From Apricaphanius iberus (Eukaryota; Chordata; Actinopteri; Cyprinodontiformes; Aphaniidae), in assembly GCA_028564705.1 (NCBI GenBank), contig JAPXFQ010001140.1:1-64000 (forward strand): DNA of 64,000 nucleotides, written 5' to 3'. Each line of letters begins with the position of its first letter. Within the stretch, counting starts at the first letter, position 1. Position numbers and translations under genes: made by a program. Below, in pieces: positions 1 through 12,195 of this stretch. The notes under the pieces were generated by a model, which saw nothing but the letters and a program-made list of their open reading frames with translations, was not told where the DNA came from and searched no databases.

Positions 1-900
1 AAGTAATATTTTCACAAAATAATTACTATGCTTTTTACTAATTTAAATTTGAAGAAATACTCTTCCAGGATATGTACCAATCTGTGTGGACATACATGAA
101 ATTTAAACAGCAAACAGGAATAGGGCTGCATTGAGTTGGATTTGAACCTGTGAACTCTGATTCCCGTCACTTCCAGAGATTCTTTCTCTATTTTTAAACA
201 TTTTTTCAGTTACAGCTATACGCGACTGGCCCCCGCGTGACAAGCGGGGATACTCTCCACTATACTAACGAGGACCTGGCTGGCAAAACCCCCTCCCCCC
301 TTTTCTTGTGATGAGTCAGTTTTGAATCTACAAATTGTGTCTCACTTGTCCATCACACCGTGATCTCCTGACAGAAGGTGTTAATAGGGACCAGGTCCCC
401 AATTGGCGAAGAGACATGTATCTTGCCAGTTTCCTTATGATAGTCTTTCTGTAATGATCACAGAACTCTTTAAATTGGCTTGTAAGTACACGCAATTAAA
501 ATTCCGCAGCCTACGCAAAAGACCCATTTGACTCTAATCCCGCTAAAACGTCACAGAATTTCCACATTTCACTATGGAGATTTTCATGTTCGGAATGACA
601 TCGTTGAGTGGCTGCCGTACTATAGGTTGACGGACAACCCCTCTGCTTTAATGTCATTGATGAGAAGAGAGGAAAATTCACATTTGAAACACTACAGGGC
701 AAGCTTGTGAGAGCTGAAGGAAATGTTGTTTGTTCTTGTTGATTTCACCCTTTTTGACTTCAAAACATTTCTGTATGCAGATTAGAATGAAATATCTCAC
801 TAAGCAGGTGTTGAAGACTGAATACAACTTTTACAAGAAACTCAGCGTCATGAAACAATTGCAACAAATTTGTTTTAGCAGGAAGATGTAGATAGCAAAC
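1..900. other. No gene recognised (left edge)
   Basis: Apart from the tRNA-Asp remnant at 222-274 I see no gene. Short open frames near 511-710 overlap on opposite strands and resemble nothing I know. A B-box-like string lies on the - strand near 130-165 but is not part of a complete tRNA fold. Confidence 0.5.
222..274 (-). pseudogene. tRNA-Asp(GTC) 5' fragment
   Basis: Read on the - strand, this stretch matches the acceptor 5' strand, D arm and anticodon arm of eukaryotic tRNA-Asp, with anticodon GTC in the loop TTGTCAC. The T arm and acceptor 3' strand are missing; the sequence leaves the tRNA pattern after the anticodon stem. It is therefore a truncated, presumably non-functional copy. 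Confidence 0.6.
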
Positions 901-929
901 AACATGTGCACATGGGTTGAGGAATGGCG

Positions 930-1715
930 TGATAGCGTTAATAGCACCATGCTCTGGCCAGCTGAGCTAACAGGCCTTGCAATGCTGAAAAGGTTTTCCC
1001 ATAAGAAAAAACATAAAAAAACGATTCTTGACTTCCAACATTTTAGTTGGTAACATAAATCTCAAGAGCATGATAACAAGAAAGGAAACTGTAAATTATC
1101 TTGTAAAGTTTTAAATGTCACCCTTCTAGAAGACAGTTTTTTATATATCATTGAAATACTGGGTTGCAGCACTAGCCATTTTGGTGGTGTGTTATAAGCA
1201 ACAAGGTCTGAATAGTTACATTCTCAGGACATGTAAAATGTATAATTGCTCAATTAAGTAATTCAAAAGATGTTTGATTGATAAGTGAGTTGCAAAGGGA
1301 GTCAATAAGAACAGGTAAAGTGGTACCTTTGGTGTTGTGTGTTATAAGCAACAAGGTCTGAATAGTTACACTTTCTGGCCATGTTAGATGTGTAATTTCT
1401 CAATTAAATACAGTAATTCACAACATGCTTTATAAGCTAGATGCAAATTGGACATGGGTGTTTCCAACTGTATGGGGAATGAACCCATGACCTTGGCATT
1501 ATTAGCACCATGCTCTGGCCAACTGAGTAAACAGGCCTTGTAATAGTGAAAAGGTTTTCCTATAAAAAAAGAAAAAGCACGGTTCTTCAAACATTTTACT
1601 TGGTAACATAAATCTCAAGAGCATGATAACAAGAAAGGAAACTGTAAATTCATCTTGTAAAGTTTTAAATGTTACCCTTCTAGACGAAAGTTTTTTTTAT
1701 ATCAGTCAAATACTG
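930..1715 (+). repeat. Two decayed units of the tRNA-Ile array repeat
   Basis: These bases align with the tandem unit at 20407-31957. They share the block with CTCAAGAGCATGATAACAAG, the CACCCTTCTAGAAGAC block, the GTGTTATAAGCAACA block and degenerate tRNA-Ile segments at about 936-976 and 1465-1536. They carry many more substitutions than the array units. They look like an older outlying part of the same array, separated from it by the LTR elements at 1716-20406. Confidence 0.75.
1465..1536 (-). pseudogene. Degenerate tRNA-Ile(AAT) copy
   Basis: On the - strand this retains the D-arm, anticodon-loop (CTAATAA) and T-loop segments seen in the array copies. Both acceptor strands and the D stem carry changes that break pairing. 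Confidence 0.6.
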
Positions 1716-3192
1716 TGTGGTCAGATTTTAGACTCTTAATAAAATGAGAGAAAATCCTTTAAAAGTTTGGAGGTTTTAATATGATTTGAATTGATCATAC
1801 AGGAGGACAGTAACACATCACAGTAGAATGCTGTATACTGACCTGTCTCAATCTTACAACAACAAGCTTATATTATTTCTAGCAACCTTGGTCTATCTAT
1901 TCTACTCAATAAAGTAGAACTCTCAGGGTGAAAATCAGAGACTTGAAGGCGCTTTCTCTTTGATTAGAAAGCTGTGAATTGTGTAGACCTTTAAAGATGC
2001 CGTGTCGAAGAACCATCTCCATGGTAACACAGGATGTGGACTATCATTATCAAAAGTCTGACCATGACTTGGGTAAAGGTGTCACTCAATAAGACTAATC
2101 ATTCAAACTGATACTACAACATTAAGTAAACGTAGTCACAGTTGATTACAAAGTACAGATAAAAGATAACACTAAATTTCTCCACCACCGTCTCCCCCCT
2201 TTTAACTAATCTCAAAGATAAATCAAAATACAAAGGAGAATCAATAATCAATAACATTAACAGTCAGTAACTAAACTAGGAGACAGGTTGTATTCAAAAA
2301 GAAAGACAAGAAAACACTGGTTAAAATGTTCTCAATCATTACGTGTCACATTGAATCATCTCTAACAGAATCATCTAATCTTAGCATCCATCTTAATGAC
2401 GTTATCTGAACTTAAACAACATCCCAAACAAAAAACCCGCTGGTAGCCTAAGATAAGAAACCTATCCTAGGGTCGTGTCATTTGTTGTTTTCTCTATACG
2501 ACTCAGCAGGCAAGAAGTTTGAGACGGCCCCTAGCCCCATAGGTGGCGCTCTTGTTCAGTTCCTCATTAGTCAGGATGCATGAACGTAACTGCAAAACAA
2601 AGAAGAGGGGCACAATGTTAGGCAGCATCAATCAGGTACACACTAAATAGATCTAATCTCTCAATATAACTTGGAGTGAGTACTCTTCCCTTAAATGAGT
2701 CAGGCATCCACAGCGTGAACCTCAAAATCAAGATCAGTCACTCTTTGCTCAGCACCACCGTGACCCTTTAAATATGTTACACAAGGAAAAAAAATCAATA
2801 GTTATCAACCATAACAATGAAACATAAAAAAAAAAAAATAGAATAAAAACAAAAATAATTTAATAAAATCTCTAAATTCAATAATGATTATGTATTATTC
2901 ATAAATAATAATAAAAATCTATAAATCTGTAATCTAAAAATCTATAAACATCTGTAATCCCCCCTTTTCATTCTTTATCCCCAAATAATGAAAATATAAA
3001 AAAGAAAGACCAATCAATGCATCTCAATAAAATAAAAATAAAAATCACTGCAAATAAACTTGATTTGAAGAAATGAGATGGAATAATGAATCAATAATAA
3101 AAACACTGAACAATTGGGAAAAAAAGTAATATCCTTTAAAGAAAAAAAAAGATAAATAATGAAATGAAAAATCAAATCAAACCCCTCTGTTC
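1716..3192 (-). mobile_element. Possible LTR-retroelement fragment, 3' end, antisense
   Basis: The array-like repeat stops abruptly at TGTGG (1716). Read on the - strand, 2187-1716 starts with TG and ends with CCACA. It is preceded by a polypurine run, AAAAGGGGGGAGAC, at about 2190-2204, which is the expected arrangement of a PPT before a 3' LTR. A second A/G run ending in six Gs lies near 2959. No coding sequence survives, and the right side is cut by the BEL LTR at 3193. Class is unknown. The A/T-rich stretch at 2780-3180 has no recognisable gene. Confidence 0.35.
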
Positions 3193-3674
3193 TGTCACCT
3201 ATTCGGCACTTTGCAATATTTAAATACTTATTATTTAGCAATTTATTTTTGGTTTAAATTTGGGGGAATACACTTTAAGTTTATTTATGATATTTAGTAA
3301 TGATTACGTTTATTTTGTTACTTTACCACGCTTTTATTTTGAATGTACTGGGTAGCTGGAGTGCACTGGGTGAGTTTACAAATTTGGGTTGACAGACACA
3401 GGTGTGCAGGATACCTAGCAGGGCTAATGGTTTTTTACCAGGGCAAGAGAGGCTGCAAAGGGCCATGGTACTTTGTTTGTTTGTTTGCCAAAGGAAATAA
3501 ATCTGATAAGTGAATTGGTTTGCCTGGACAATGGACTTTGTATAAACCTGCGTAAATCCACTCCCTAGGTGTCCCAGTGGCCATTTGATTTGATTTGATT
3601 TAGTTTAGTTTTGATTTATTTATTTATTTTTTCTAGTTTTTGATTATTTACACGGAGGACAAATAGTCACTACA
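3193..3674 (+). repeat. BEL/Pao 5' LTR
   Basis: It starts TGTC and ends CACTACA and matches 19911-20406 almost throughout. The first bases (TGTCACCTATTC) differ from the right copy (TGTCGGAGCTATTC). It contains AAATAAAT as a possible poly(A) signal and A/T-rich TTTGATT repeats near its end. It is shorter than the right copy, mainly because of a T-rich run. Confidence 0.9.
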
Positions 3675-4111
3675 AAAGTAAAAAACCACCCTAAAGTGAG
3701 GATTTGGCTGATGGAATCTTATGACAACTTCGATATTGGATTGATGGTTTTTGAAAGAGGATTGGAGAAGCGTGGAGTTTGGAGAGCGACTGGCTGGCGG
3801 ACATCGCACGAAACTACTCAACAGCATCGGTGAGCAAAGAATTACGAGCAGGCTGTATTGGAAAACGGCATTGCTTTTGGATTATTTGAATCATTGTTCT
3901 TTTCACTGGATGTTTATTGGGATCTTTGGAACAACGGACGCCCCGCGTGTGCTGCGCAACACTACTCTCATGGTAAGCCACGCCTCCTTTCATTCATAAA
4001 CGTCTTTGATGCTGAGCTGCCGTGCAAACAATATCCCTGACCCTGAGTGTTACGAATATTGCAAGACAAAGTGTGGAAATTAAAAGGTTGAACAGGATTT
4101 GATGTGGAAAA
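3675..4111 (+). other. BEL/Pao 5' leader
   Basis: Untranslated stretch between the LTR and the ORF1 ATG. I could not identify a convincing tRNA primer-binding site next to the LTR. Short open frames here overlap each other and have no recognisable content. Confidence 0.6.
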
Positions 4112-5140
4112 ATGTCAGAGGCTGCAGCCAAAGCAAATGACTCTGTGTCCGTGCTCTCAAAAAGGAGTGTCAAGTTTACCTCAAAGGGTCTGGTATTTTA
4201 TTTAAAGACATGTCAAGAAAAAAGGTCTTTGAAATGCAAGCAAGCAAAACGGAGCATGGATAAAATGTGTGATATGATGTTATCCATTGACAATGTGAAC
4301 TCAGTGCAAACCCAGCTGAACAAATGCATTAAGTGCTTTGAGGAAGCCAAAGACATGCATGAAGCCATTTTAAATCTGAATTTGCCAGAGGATGAAGTTG
4401 AACGGCAAAATATATATTTCAATGCAAAAGGGTCTATGTTTTCCAATTTTATTGAAAAAGCAAAATGTTGGTTATCTGATGCTGGCTACCCATATGTGCA
4501 ATCAAATGATGCTGAACAACCTTCTGGTAACTTAAGTGTGGCTTCTGATGGAATTAACCCCGAAGACAGTGTTTCAAATGTTTCATGTCAACAGGAGACG
4601 CATTCCAGAGCGCATTCTAAGTTATCTAAGGCATCATCTACATCATCTGCAAGAATAAAGGCCGAAGCCGACAAAGCGGCACTTATGGAGCGCATGGCTG
4701 CACTAGAAAGGAAACACACATTGGAAACAAAAGAGGAAAATCTTAGAAAGGAAAAGGAACTGTTCTCTTTGCAAACGGACCTTGCTGCCGCTAATGCAAA
4801 ACTGAATGTGTTGGAAATCAATTCAAGATGTGGCTCTAAAAGATCGGATGCCATGAACTCATATCTCGACAGGAAATGGACTGCTGCGCAAGGAACACGC
4901 CCACTGGATTTTCACGCGGATGATTTTCTTCCACGAAAGGATGCAGCAACTAACGTTCAGAGCAAAGCTCACCTAGAGACTCAGGCTGTCAGCCACAGAC
5001 CTGTAAATGCGACAGTAACACAAACTTGCGTCGCACCATCAGTAACAACTAACGCCCAAGTGAATGTCAGGCCTGGACGAGCAGCAACGACACAAACTGA
5101 CACTCGCCCAGTAATAAATCAACTCAAACAACACAAATGA
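4112..5140 (+). CDS. BEL/Pao ORF1, Gag N-terminal-like protein (342 aa)
   Basis: First ORF of the BEL element. It is rich in lysine and glutamate. Residues about 1-130 form a helical region of the kind seen at the N-terminus of BEL/Pao polyproteins. Residues about 190-250 look like a coiled coil (repeated A, E, K and L heptads), and the tail is rich in T, Q and V. The ATG at 4112 is the first in frame after the leader. The stop TGA at 5138-5140 overlaps the ATG of ORF2 at 5137 (ATGA), and ORF2 is in the -1 frame. BEL/Pao elements usually carry one continuous gag-pol frame, so the two-ORF layout is notable. It is intact in this copy. The function is presumably structural; I cannot assign a specific domain. 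Confidence 0.75.
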   Translation: MSEAAAKANDSVSVLSKRSVKFTSKGLVFYLKTCQEKRSLKCKQAKRSMDKMCDMMLSIDNVNSVQTQLNKCIKCFEEAKDMHEAILNLNLPEDEVERQNIYFNAKGSMFSNFIEKAKCWLSDAGYPYVQSNDAEQPSGNLSVASDGINPEDSVSNVSCQQETHSRAHSKLSKASSTSSARIKAEADKAALMERMAALERKHTLETKEENLRKEKELFSLQTDLAAANAKLNVLEINSRCGSKRSDAMNSYLDRKWTAAQGTRPLDFHADDFLPRKDAATNVQSKAHLETQAVSHRPVNATVTQTCVAPSVTTNAQVNVRPGRAATTQTDTRPVINQLKQHK

Positions 5141-7155
5141 TCCCAACTTTCAATTTACCCCGCAACAATAACCCCTGCAATGATATTATGGACATTATGC
5201 AGAGGCAGAATGACATCACTGCATTGTTGGTTCAGCAAAATCTGGCATCTGCTTTGCCAGTGAGAAACATTCATGTGTTTGATGGTGACCCTCTTCAGTT
5301 TAAATCATTTATGAGAGCATTTGAAAACTGTGTAGAAGAGAAAACAAACAACGCCAGTGACTGCTTGACATTTTTGGAGCAGTACACCAGGGGGCAGCCA
5401 AGAGACCTCGTCAGGAGTTGTCAGCATCTAACCCCAAGTGTGGGCTATCAGAGGGCCAAATCCCTACTGATTGAGCATTTTGGCAATGAATATAAAATCT
5501 CTTCCGCTTACATGGAAAAAATTCTGAACTGGCCTCCCATTAAAACAGAGGACATACCAGCACTGCAATCCTTTTCCCTATTTCTTCGTGGTTGCTCCAA
5601 TTTGACACATCAGATAACTTACATGAAAGAGTTGGACATGCCCTCCAATCTCAAAACCATTGTGATGAAACTTCCTTACAAGCTACGGGAAAAGTGGAGG
5701 AGCATTGCATGTGATCTGCAGGAGCAAAATGGATGCAGAGTAATGTTCACCGACCTTGTAACATTTATGGAAAAACAAACCAAAATACTCTCTGACCCAC
5801 TTTTTGGAAATATTCAAGATCTGTCATCTGTCAGCCATAGAAAAACCTCTAATGTCACTCACACAAAGCAAAGAAGAAGTGGAAGCACCTTTGCCACCAG
5901 TGTCTCTGCAGTGAAGGAAAGCAACAAAATCAACATGGACAGTAACATCAAGTCTTCTTCTGCACAAAGCTATTTCAAATGCTGTCTATTTTGCAAACTT
6001 AACAGTCACTCTCTGGATAAGTGCTCACAGTTTAAGTTGAAGATGCATCGGGACAAGATAGGTTTCATATTGGAAAATGGAATTTGTTTTGGTTGCCTAA
6101 AAATTGGTCACATGAGCAAAGATTGCAGGAATCGTTTGGTCTGTACTGTGTGTAACCAGAGGCATCCATCAGTTCTTCACATACAGGAAAAGGATAAAGG
6201 TACATCCTTTAAGGACACACAAGTAGCTGTGAGCTCTTCGCCGAGTGTTTCCCCTGGACCTTCTCAGACATGTGGAGCTATAGGGGCCGGTGATGAGGAT
6301 GATGCTGTTTTCCCTATTGTTGCAGTACAGGTTAAATGTCAGATGAGTGATGAGGTTGTGCAAACTTATGCTTTTTTGGATCCTGGGAGTTCAGGAACAT
6401 TCTGCACTGTCAGTCTGGCAGGGAGACTGGGCCTGAGAGGTAAACCAGCTAACATTCTATTGAGAACCATGGGTCAGAAGAAAATTATTAGTACCACTGT
6501 ATTGTCTGGAGTGGAAGTGTCTGGCATGGACGTGGATGATTTTATTGAATTACGAAATGTTATGACGCAAGAGAACATGCCGGTGTCAAGACTTAACATC
6601 CCACAGCAAGAGGATATTGCTAAATGGTCTTATCTGAGGAACATCAAACTTCAACATCTGGACGCAGAGGTTGATCTGCTCATTGGGACAGATGCTCCTA
6701 AAGTGATGGAACCCTGGGAGCTGATTAATAGCCAGGGTGAAGGACCATACGCAGTCAGAACCAGAGTTGGCTGGGTAATCAATGGACCACTGCGTAGTGG
6801 AAACTACAGTGGAGTCAAGACGGGCTGTTCAGTAGTCACAACTAATCGTATCTCTGTGGAACATCTGGAAGAGATGCTCATCAGTCAATATAACCACGAT
6901 TTCAGTGAAAGGACATCAGTGGAACGGTTGGAAATGTCGAGAGAGGACATTAAATTCATAAAGATTGTGGAAAGTACAGCTGAACTGAAAAGTGGACATT
7001 ATTGTATCGACTTGCCATTCAGAGAAGAGGATCCTGCCTTACCAAATAATCGCTGTGTGGCAGAGCAGCGTCTTCAAGGCCTGAAGAGGAAATTTGAGAA
7101 AGATGGCAAGTACAAGGAGGAGTACACTTCGTTTCTCAGTGACATGTTGGATAAA
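5137..7155 (+). pseudogene. BEL/Pao gag-pol 5' part: DUF1759-like Gag, zinc knuckles, aspartic protease
   Basis: Opens at the ATG overlapping the ORF1 stop. Residues about 40-230 resemble the DUF1759 Gag region of BEL elements. Two CX2CX4HX4C zinc knuckles follow at about residues 279 and 316, with a further Cys/His cluster after them (nucleic-acid binding). The aspartic-protease segment (peptidase A17/DUF1758-like) has LDPGSSGTF near residue 413 and LLIGTDAP further on. The frame then enters the linker before reverse transcriptase and is cut after codon 7153-7155 by the gypsy LTR. Ten foreign codons follow before a stop at 7183-7185. The rest of pol resumes at 16594. Confidence 0.9.
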
Positions 7156-8680
7156 TGTAACCCTGGACTCACGTTAAGTAGGTAAAGTAGATTTAAAAGT
7201 ATGGACCAGTTGCTAGGTTCAGCAGGATTACAATATTACTACGGTGAGTGTGTAATGAAATGACGGAAGGCAAGAAAAGTAGGAACAGTATTATTTAGTG
7301 AACAAATAATATAAAAGAAAAACAGTTCAATATAAACAATATTTAACAATAAGCATAGCCGGCATATGCAAAAAAAATATATATATATATATATCCCCAA
7401 TCCCCTGAGCTCAGTTTGTCTTTGAATATTAGGAATCAAGTCAAATGTCTTTATGGTTCAGTTCTTTCCTTTGGTAAGTGGTGTTTTAGGGTGTTACCAC
7501 TCAGTACTGTAGGAAGAATGTGGTTCTTCGATGTTCATTCCAGTTTTGGGCACATCGGGAGAGAATCCAGGGAATCCATCCAAGGTTTTCTTAACCATGT
7601 AATACTAGCCTGCACAACAATAATGGTATTATTGTTTACAGCTAAATAAATCTATTCTCAATTGCTATAGCTTTGTTTATAATTTCTCTTATTACCATAT
7701 AACAATCATACAGTAATATTTTACATGCATGTTTTTAACCCAAATATCCTTTTTTTTAAATTATTTAACCATAACATTATGATTAAAATGTATTTAACCA
7801 ATGAGCATATTCATTTTTAATGAATTTTAAGTTTTGTAAATCATGAAATGAATTACACGAATGAAAATCAGATATTCTCCTTCAAAATCAACATTTCTTG
7901 CAGTAACCTTATCTATGCTTCTTGATTTAGCATTACAGAAGAATTACTGTACACTTTCATATGATAAATCATCAAAATGTACAAACAACTTCAAAATAAT
8001 AATTACACTGGACCAAAATAGTGCAAAAATAACTTAAAGTGCTTCTCAGTATTGTTATGAACCGAAATAAAACTTAATAGAATCTATATCTTAACCAAAA
8101 AATAGCTTTAAAATAGCTTCAAACCCAAAAAAACGGCACTCGCGATGAACATTAGCATCATGCTTATATTAGCATGCGCTAGCAGGTTTCTCTAGTTCTC
8201 ACATGGCAAGCACTTACCAAGATGAGCTATCATGAGGAGCCAGCAAAAGGCACGACAACACAGCCTCTCCAGCTCGTGGTCCTTCCACTTAATACAACAA
8301 ATATTCCAAATTAACTAAAAGATCATTAATATATGTTTACATCATTTTTCTTTTAAATAAAACTCACCAGACGACCCAAACTTGTTTGCTCGGACCGTCT
8401 ACAGCCTGTCTCGCTCATTCCCAGAGTGCAAACAAACCCCCCCCCCCCCCCGAAAACTAATGAGTGATCCGGTTCGCAGCTTAGGAGGGCGGGACTAAAG
8501 CCATTTTCAACAAATCACCAGGTCATTATCACTCACTTGACCGTGAAAACAGGAAAATAAAATTTGAGCGAGTAGATCACACTTCCTCTTTTCAAAATAA
8601 ACTTTTCTTTTTTAAAATAAAAAACAAATATAAAAACAACAAAAAGGAAAAGAAATTACCCATTTTCTCTACTGGGTTAC
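7156..8680 (-). repeat. Gypsy 3' LTR (left copy)
   Basis: About 1525 bp, starting TGTAACCC and ending GGGTTACA in + orientation. Almost identical to 15070-16589. It holds an (AT)n run near 7378-7394 and a C-run near 8437-8451 that is about five bases longer than in the other LTR. Short open frames inside it are duplicated exactly in the other LTR and look non-coding. Confidence 0.93.
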
Positions 8681-9585
8681 ACCCTCCCCTGCTTCATATC
8701 ATGCACGTCTCGTTGCATGTGCGTCCAGTACTGTTCATCTTTACTAATAAGAGACTCTGAAAAAGCTGTACTCAGGCCTTGGAACAGTGATTTCACAACA
8801 GTCACAAGGGGGTTTCCTAAATTAGGATAGTCAAGTCTCTTTGAAGGTTGTCTAACTCTTCCTGATCGTCTTGGTGGTTGAGTTGTAATAGGTTCATTAC
8901 TGTCCATTTCCTCAGGTGAGTCGTTCGGTTGGTGTTCTTGTCCCTCGACTAAATCCTCAGGAGGTTCATCTGGTATCATCATGGTTCCATGTTCCACAAG
9001 GTGGTCCATTTCTGTATTGTCTTCTTCCGGTATGTTTTCCACAGAGTTGTCCACTTTTGCATTGCTTTCATCCAGTGTGTGTTCCACAGACAAATGCTTG
9101 GCACATTCATTGTCATACTCATTTGTTTCCATAATCGGTTCTGCATTGGCAGTGGTTTTAGGTTCTGTGTTAGCAGTGGGTTCAGGTACGTCACATTCAG
9201 GTGGGTTTGTCATGTCCAGTTTCTCTAAAAGTTTTGGATACTCATGTACGGTAATAAATCTCGTTACCTCTTCAGATGGGAAATCCTCAACCCATTGAAT
9301 CAGTTCGTGCTGTTCATTGTCAAGTTCATTTAACTCTTCATCCTTGCTTTCTTTGGCAGCAGTTTGACGTGTCGTAGGACGGCAAATTGGCTCCGGCTCA
9401 GGTAGATCTGTTGTGGCAACAGGGAGGAAACTGCAGGAAAGCAAAAGGTCTCTGTGTAAAGTTCGTGAGGGACCCGGTTTTGACTCAGGTATAACAGTAT
9501 AAACGGGCAAGTCACCTGCACGTTTGACTACTACATGGATGTCATTCTCCCATTTATCGGCAAGCTTATTCTTACCACGTTTTCT
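8677..9585 (-). pseudogene. Gypsy pol C-terminal extension, cut off by a stop codon
   Basis: Lies in the same frame as the integrase ORF, separated only by the TAA at 9586-9588. It begins with a basic stretch (RKRGKNKLADKWE) typical of the region just after gypsy integrase. It continues as a long acidic, proline/glutamate/asparagine-rich linker and ends with RRSGRVRQPSKRLDYPNLG, a basic tail common in vertebrate gypsy Pol C-termini. I see no chromodomain. The stop at 8677-8679 falls just inside the 3' LTR. Confidence 0.75.
8681..8692 (-). promoter_or_regulatory. Gypsy polypurine tract
   Basis: On the - strand AGCAGGGGAGGG runs directly into the LTR start TGTAACCC, the expected position of the plus-strand primer. 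Confidence 0.8.
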
Positions 9586-12195
9586 TTACGATTTATGCAC
9601 ATTTCTAACTAAAACCCTATCCCCAGGTTCAAGTTCAGAAACAGTGATTTTGCGGTCAAACCTGACCTTGTTCTTGTCTGCCATTTTTTGTGCATTGTGT
9701 GAAGCTAACTTATAGCTTTCTTCGATGCGTTTCTTGAGACTTTCAACGTATTGTAAGTGTGTCACTTTTTGATCTTTGTTGAGAGGAAGTCCGAATACAA
9801 GATCAATTGCTAATCTGGGTTTCCTGCCAAACATTAATTCGTAGGGAGTAAACCCTGTTGCATCACTACGCGTGCAGTTATACGCATGTACTAACGGCAT
9901 GACATAGTCTTTCCAGTGGGACTTTTGTTTGGACTCAAGCGTTCCCAACATACTGAGTAAAGTTCTGTTGAACCTTTCAGTAGGGTTACTCCTAGGGTGG
10001 TATGGAGTAGTTCTTATTTTCTTTATGCCTGAGATCTCACATAGGTCTTTTATCAGTTTTGCCTCAAAATCAGGACCCTGATCGCTGTGCAGGCGCTCAG
10101 GTATGCCGTAGTGGACAATGAACTGGTCCCATAGGCACCTGGCAACCGTTTTGGACTTTTGATTAGGAGTGGGCAACGCTAGAGCAAATTTGGTAAAATG
10201 ATCGGTCATTACGAGGATGTTACTAGTATTGCTACTGTCTGGTTCCAAACTGAGAAAGTCCATGCAAACTAGCTCTAAAGGTTGGGTTGTTGTTATGTTG
10301 ACCAGACTAGCTGCTTTTTCAGGAGGACTCTTTCTTCGTATGCAGCGATCACATTTTTTCACTTTTTGCTCAACATCTGTTGCCATGCGTGGCCAGTAGA
10401 ACCGTGTTCTAGCCAGATCAAGGGTTCTATCAATTCCTAAGTGACCCATATCATTGTGCAAACTTTGGAGCACAGGAGCTCTGAGCTCCTCAGGAAGAAC
10501 GAGTTGGTGGATCACTTTGTCTCCATCTTGTCTCTTTCTGTACAACACTTCATTATAAATTTCCAATCGATTAAGTTCCCTGAGCAAGAGTGGAAGATCT
10601 GGGAGTTCTTTTCTTACTGTTGGTGGAGGTGTTTGACCATGTTCAATTTGCTCAAGGACTTGTCTGATTGTCGAGTCTGCTCTCTGTTTGTCTCTCAGTT
10701 CTGATTGGGACAAAACAGGAATGGTGGGCAACCCAAGTTGTTCTTCGGAAAGATAGAGGTTTGGTATCGCGTCAACGGAGATGGTAAGTGATTCTACAAG
10801 CGTAACACCACTATCCTGACTGTCACCTCTGATTTTAACCAGGTGGTTTTGACAGATTGCTTGGACGACATCACTACTTACTAGCTTTGTGTTGTCATTG
10901 TTAGGTAGGTGACGCTCTACAAACCGGCTAACGCGCTCCTGCTCTTTCCTGGACTGGACATCATTTACAAGTTCCCCATGTGGACGTCTAGATAACCCGT
11001 CTGCATCTAGGTTTTGCTTGCCTGCCCTATACTGTAACTTAAAGTTATAGTTGGACAAAGCTGCAAGCCACCTGTAGCTTGTGGCATCTAATTTAGCAGA
11101 GGTCAATATGTATGTAAGCGGGTTACTATCTGTAACTACCGTAAATTGACCACCATACAAATAATCGTGAAACTTTTCAGTTACGGACCATTTGAGTGCT
11201 AAAAACTCCAACTTGTGGGCTGGATAACGTGCTTCACTTCTTGATAACCCACGACTGGCAAAAGCTATGGCCCTTAGCTGACCCTCCTGCTCCTGGTATA
11301 ATGCTGCACCTAAGCCGGTAATACTGGCATCGGTGTGGAGTATGTATCGCAGCTTCGGATCTGCAAAACCAAGGATCGGGGCTGATGTTAGCTTTTCAAT
11401 GATGTAATCGAATGCTTTTTGACAGTCTGTGGTCCATCGGCTCTCGAATGGCAGTTTAGGATCAAAGTGTGCCTGGTTGGTATCTTTGGACTTTAACTTT
11501 TTGCGGAGTGGCGGATAACCACGTGTGAGGTCATTGAGTGGGCGTACTATGGACGAGTATCCTTTGATAAAGCGCCTGTAGTACCCTGAGAACCCTAGAA
11601 AGGATCTCAGTTCCTTGAGATTCTTAGGCCGTGGCCAGGTCTTGAGGGCCTCGATCTTTTCGGGATCCGTCTCGACGCCGGTTTCAGATATTATATGACC
11701 GAGGTACCGGACAGTAGTTTGAAAAAATTTACATTTTTCCGGCGTTAACTTAAGCCCGTACTCTTTAAGGCGGTTGAGTACCCGCATTAGTCGTCGTTCG
11801 TGTTCTTCTAAACTGTCCGAGAAGATGATGAGATCATCTAAAAAAACTAACACTTCATGTAAGTTCATGTCGCCGATGCAACGCTCCATGAGCCGCTGGA
11901 AAGTGCTCGGGGCGTTCGTTATGCCCTGTGGCATGCGGTTGAACTCCCAGAATCCAAGTGGTGTTACAAACGCTGTCTTTTCTTTGTCTGCTTCCTCAAC
12001 CTCAATCTGGTAATACCCAGACTTAAGATCGAGGACTGTAAACCACTTAGATCCTGAGAGCGCAGAGAACGTCTCTTCTAAATTTGGAAGAGCGTAAGAG
12101 TCTTTTCGCGTTTGCAAATTTAATTTGCGAAAGTCTATACATAGACGCACATCATTGTTTCGCTTTCTCACCACAACAATGGGAGACGAGTAAGG
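9586..12195 (-). pseudogene. Gypsy pol: reverse transcriptase, RNase H, integrase
   Basis: About 865 codons. The reverse transcriptase carries LDLKSGYYQI (residues about 48-57) and the catalytic FLDD at 111-114. RNase H follows with HTDASITGLGAAL near 285. The integrase has an HHCC zinc motif (HNDMGHLG...CDRC) and a DDE core seen as MDFLSL, HSDQGPDFE and NPTERFNRT. It joins the protease in the same frame, but a TGA at 12196-12198 stands at the junction just upstream of PYSSPIVVVRK. A TAA at 9586-9588 ends it early relative to the C-terminal extension. Otherwise the frame is open and all catalytic residues I looked for are present. The ATG at 12174 is an internal methionine, not a natural start. 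Confidence 0.92.

Noticed and set aside
130..165. Second tRNA near the left edge from a B-box-like string
   Set aside because: Only a T-arm-like piece is present and it cannot be joined to the tRNA-Asp fragment in one fold.
7239..7649. Small ORFs in the gypsy LTR, repeated at 15153-15563
   Set aside because: Identical because the LTRs are identical; they cross an (AT)n run and have no domain.
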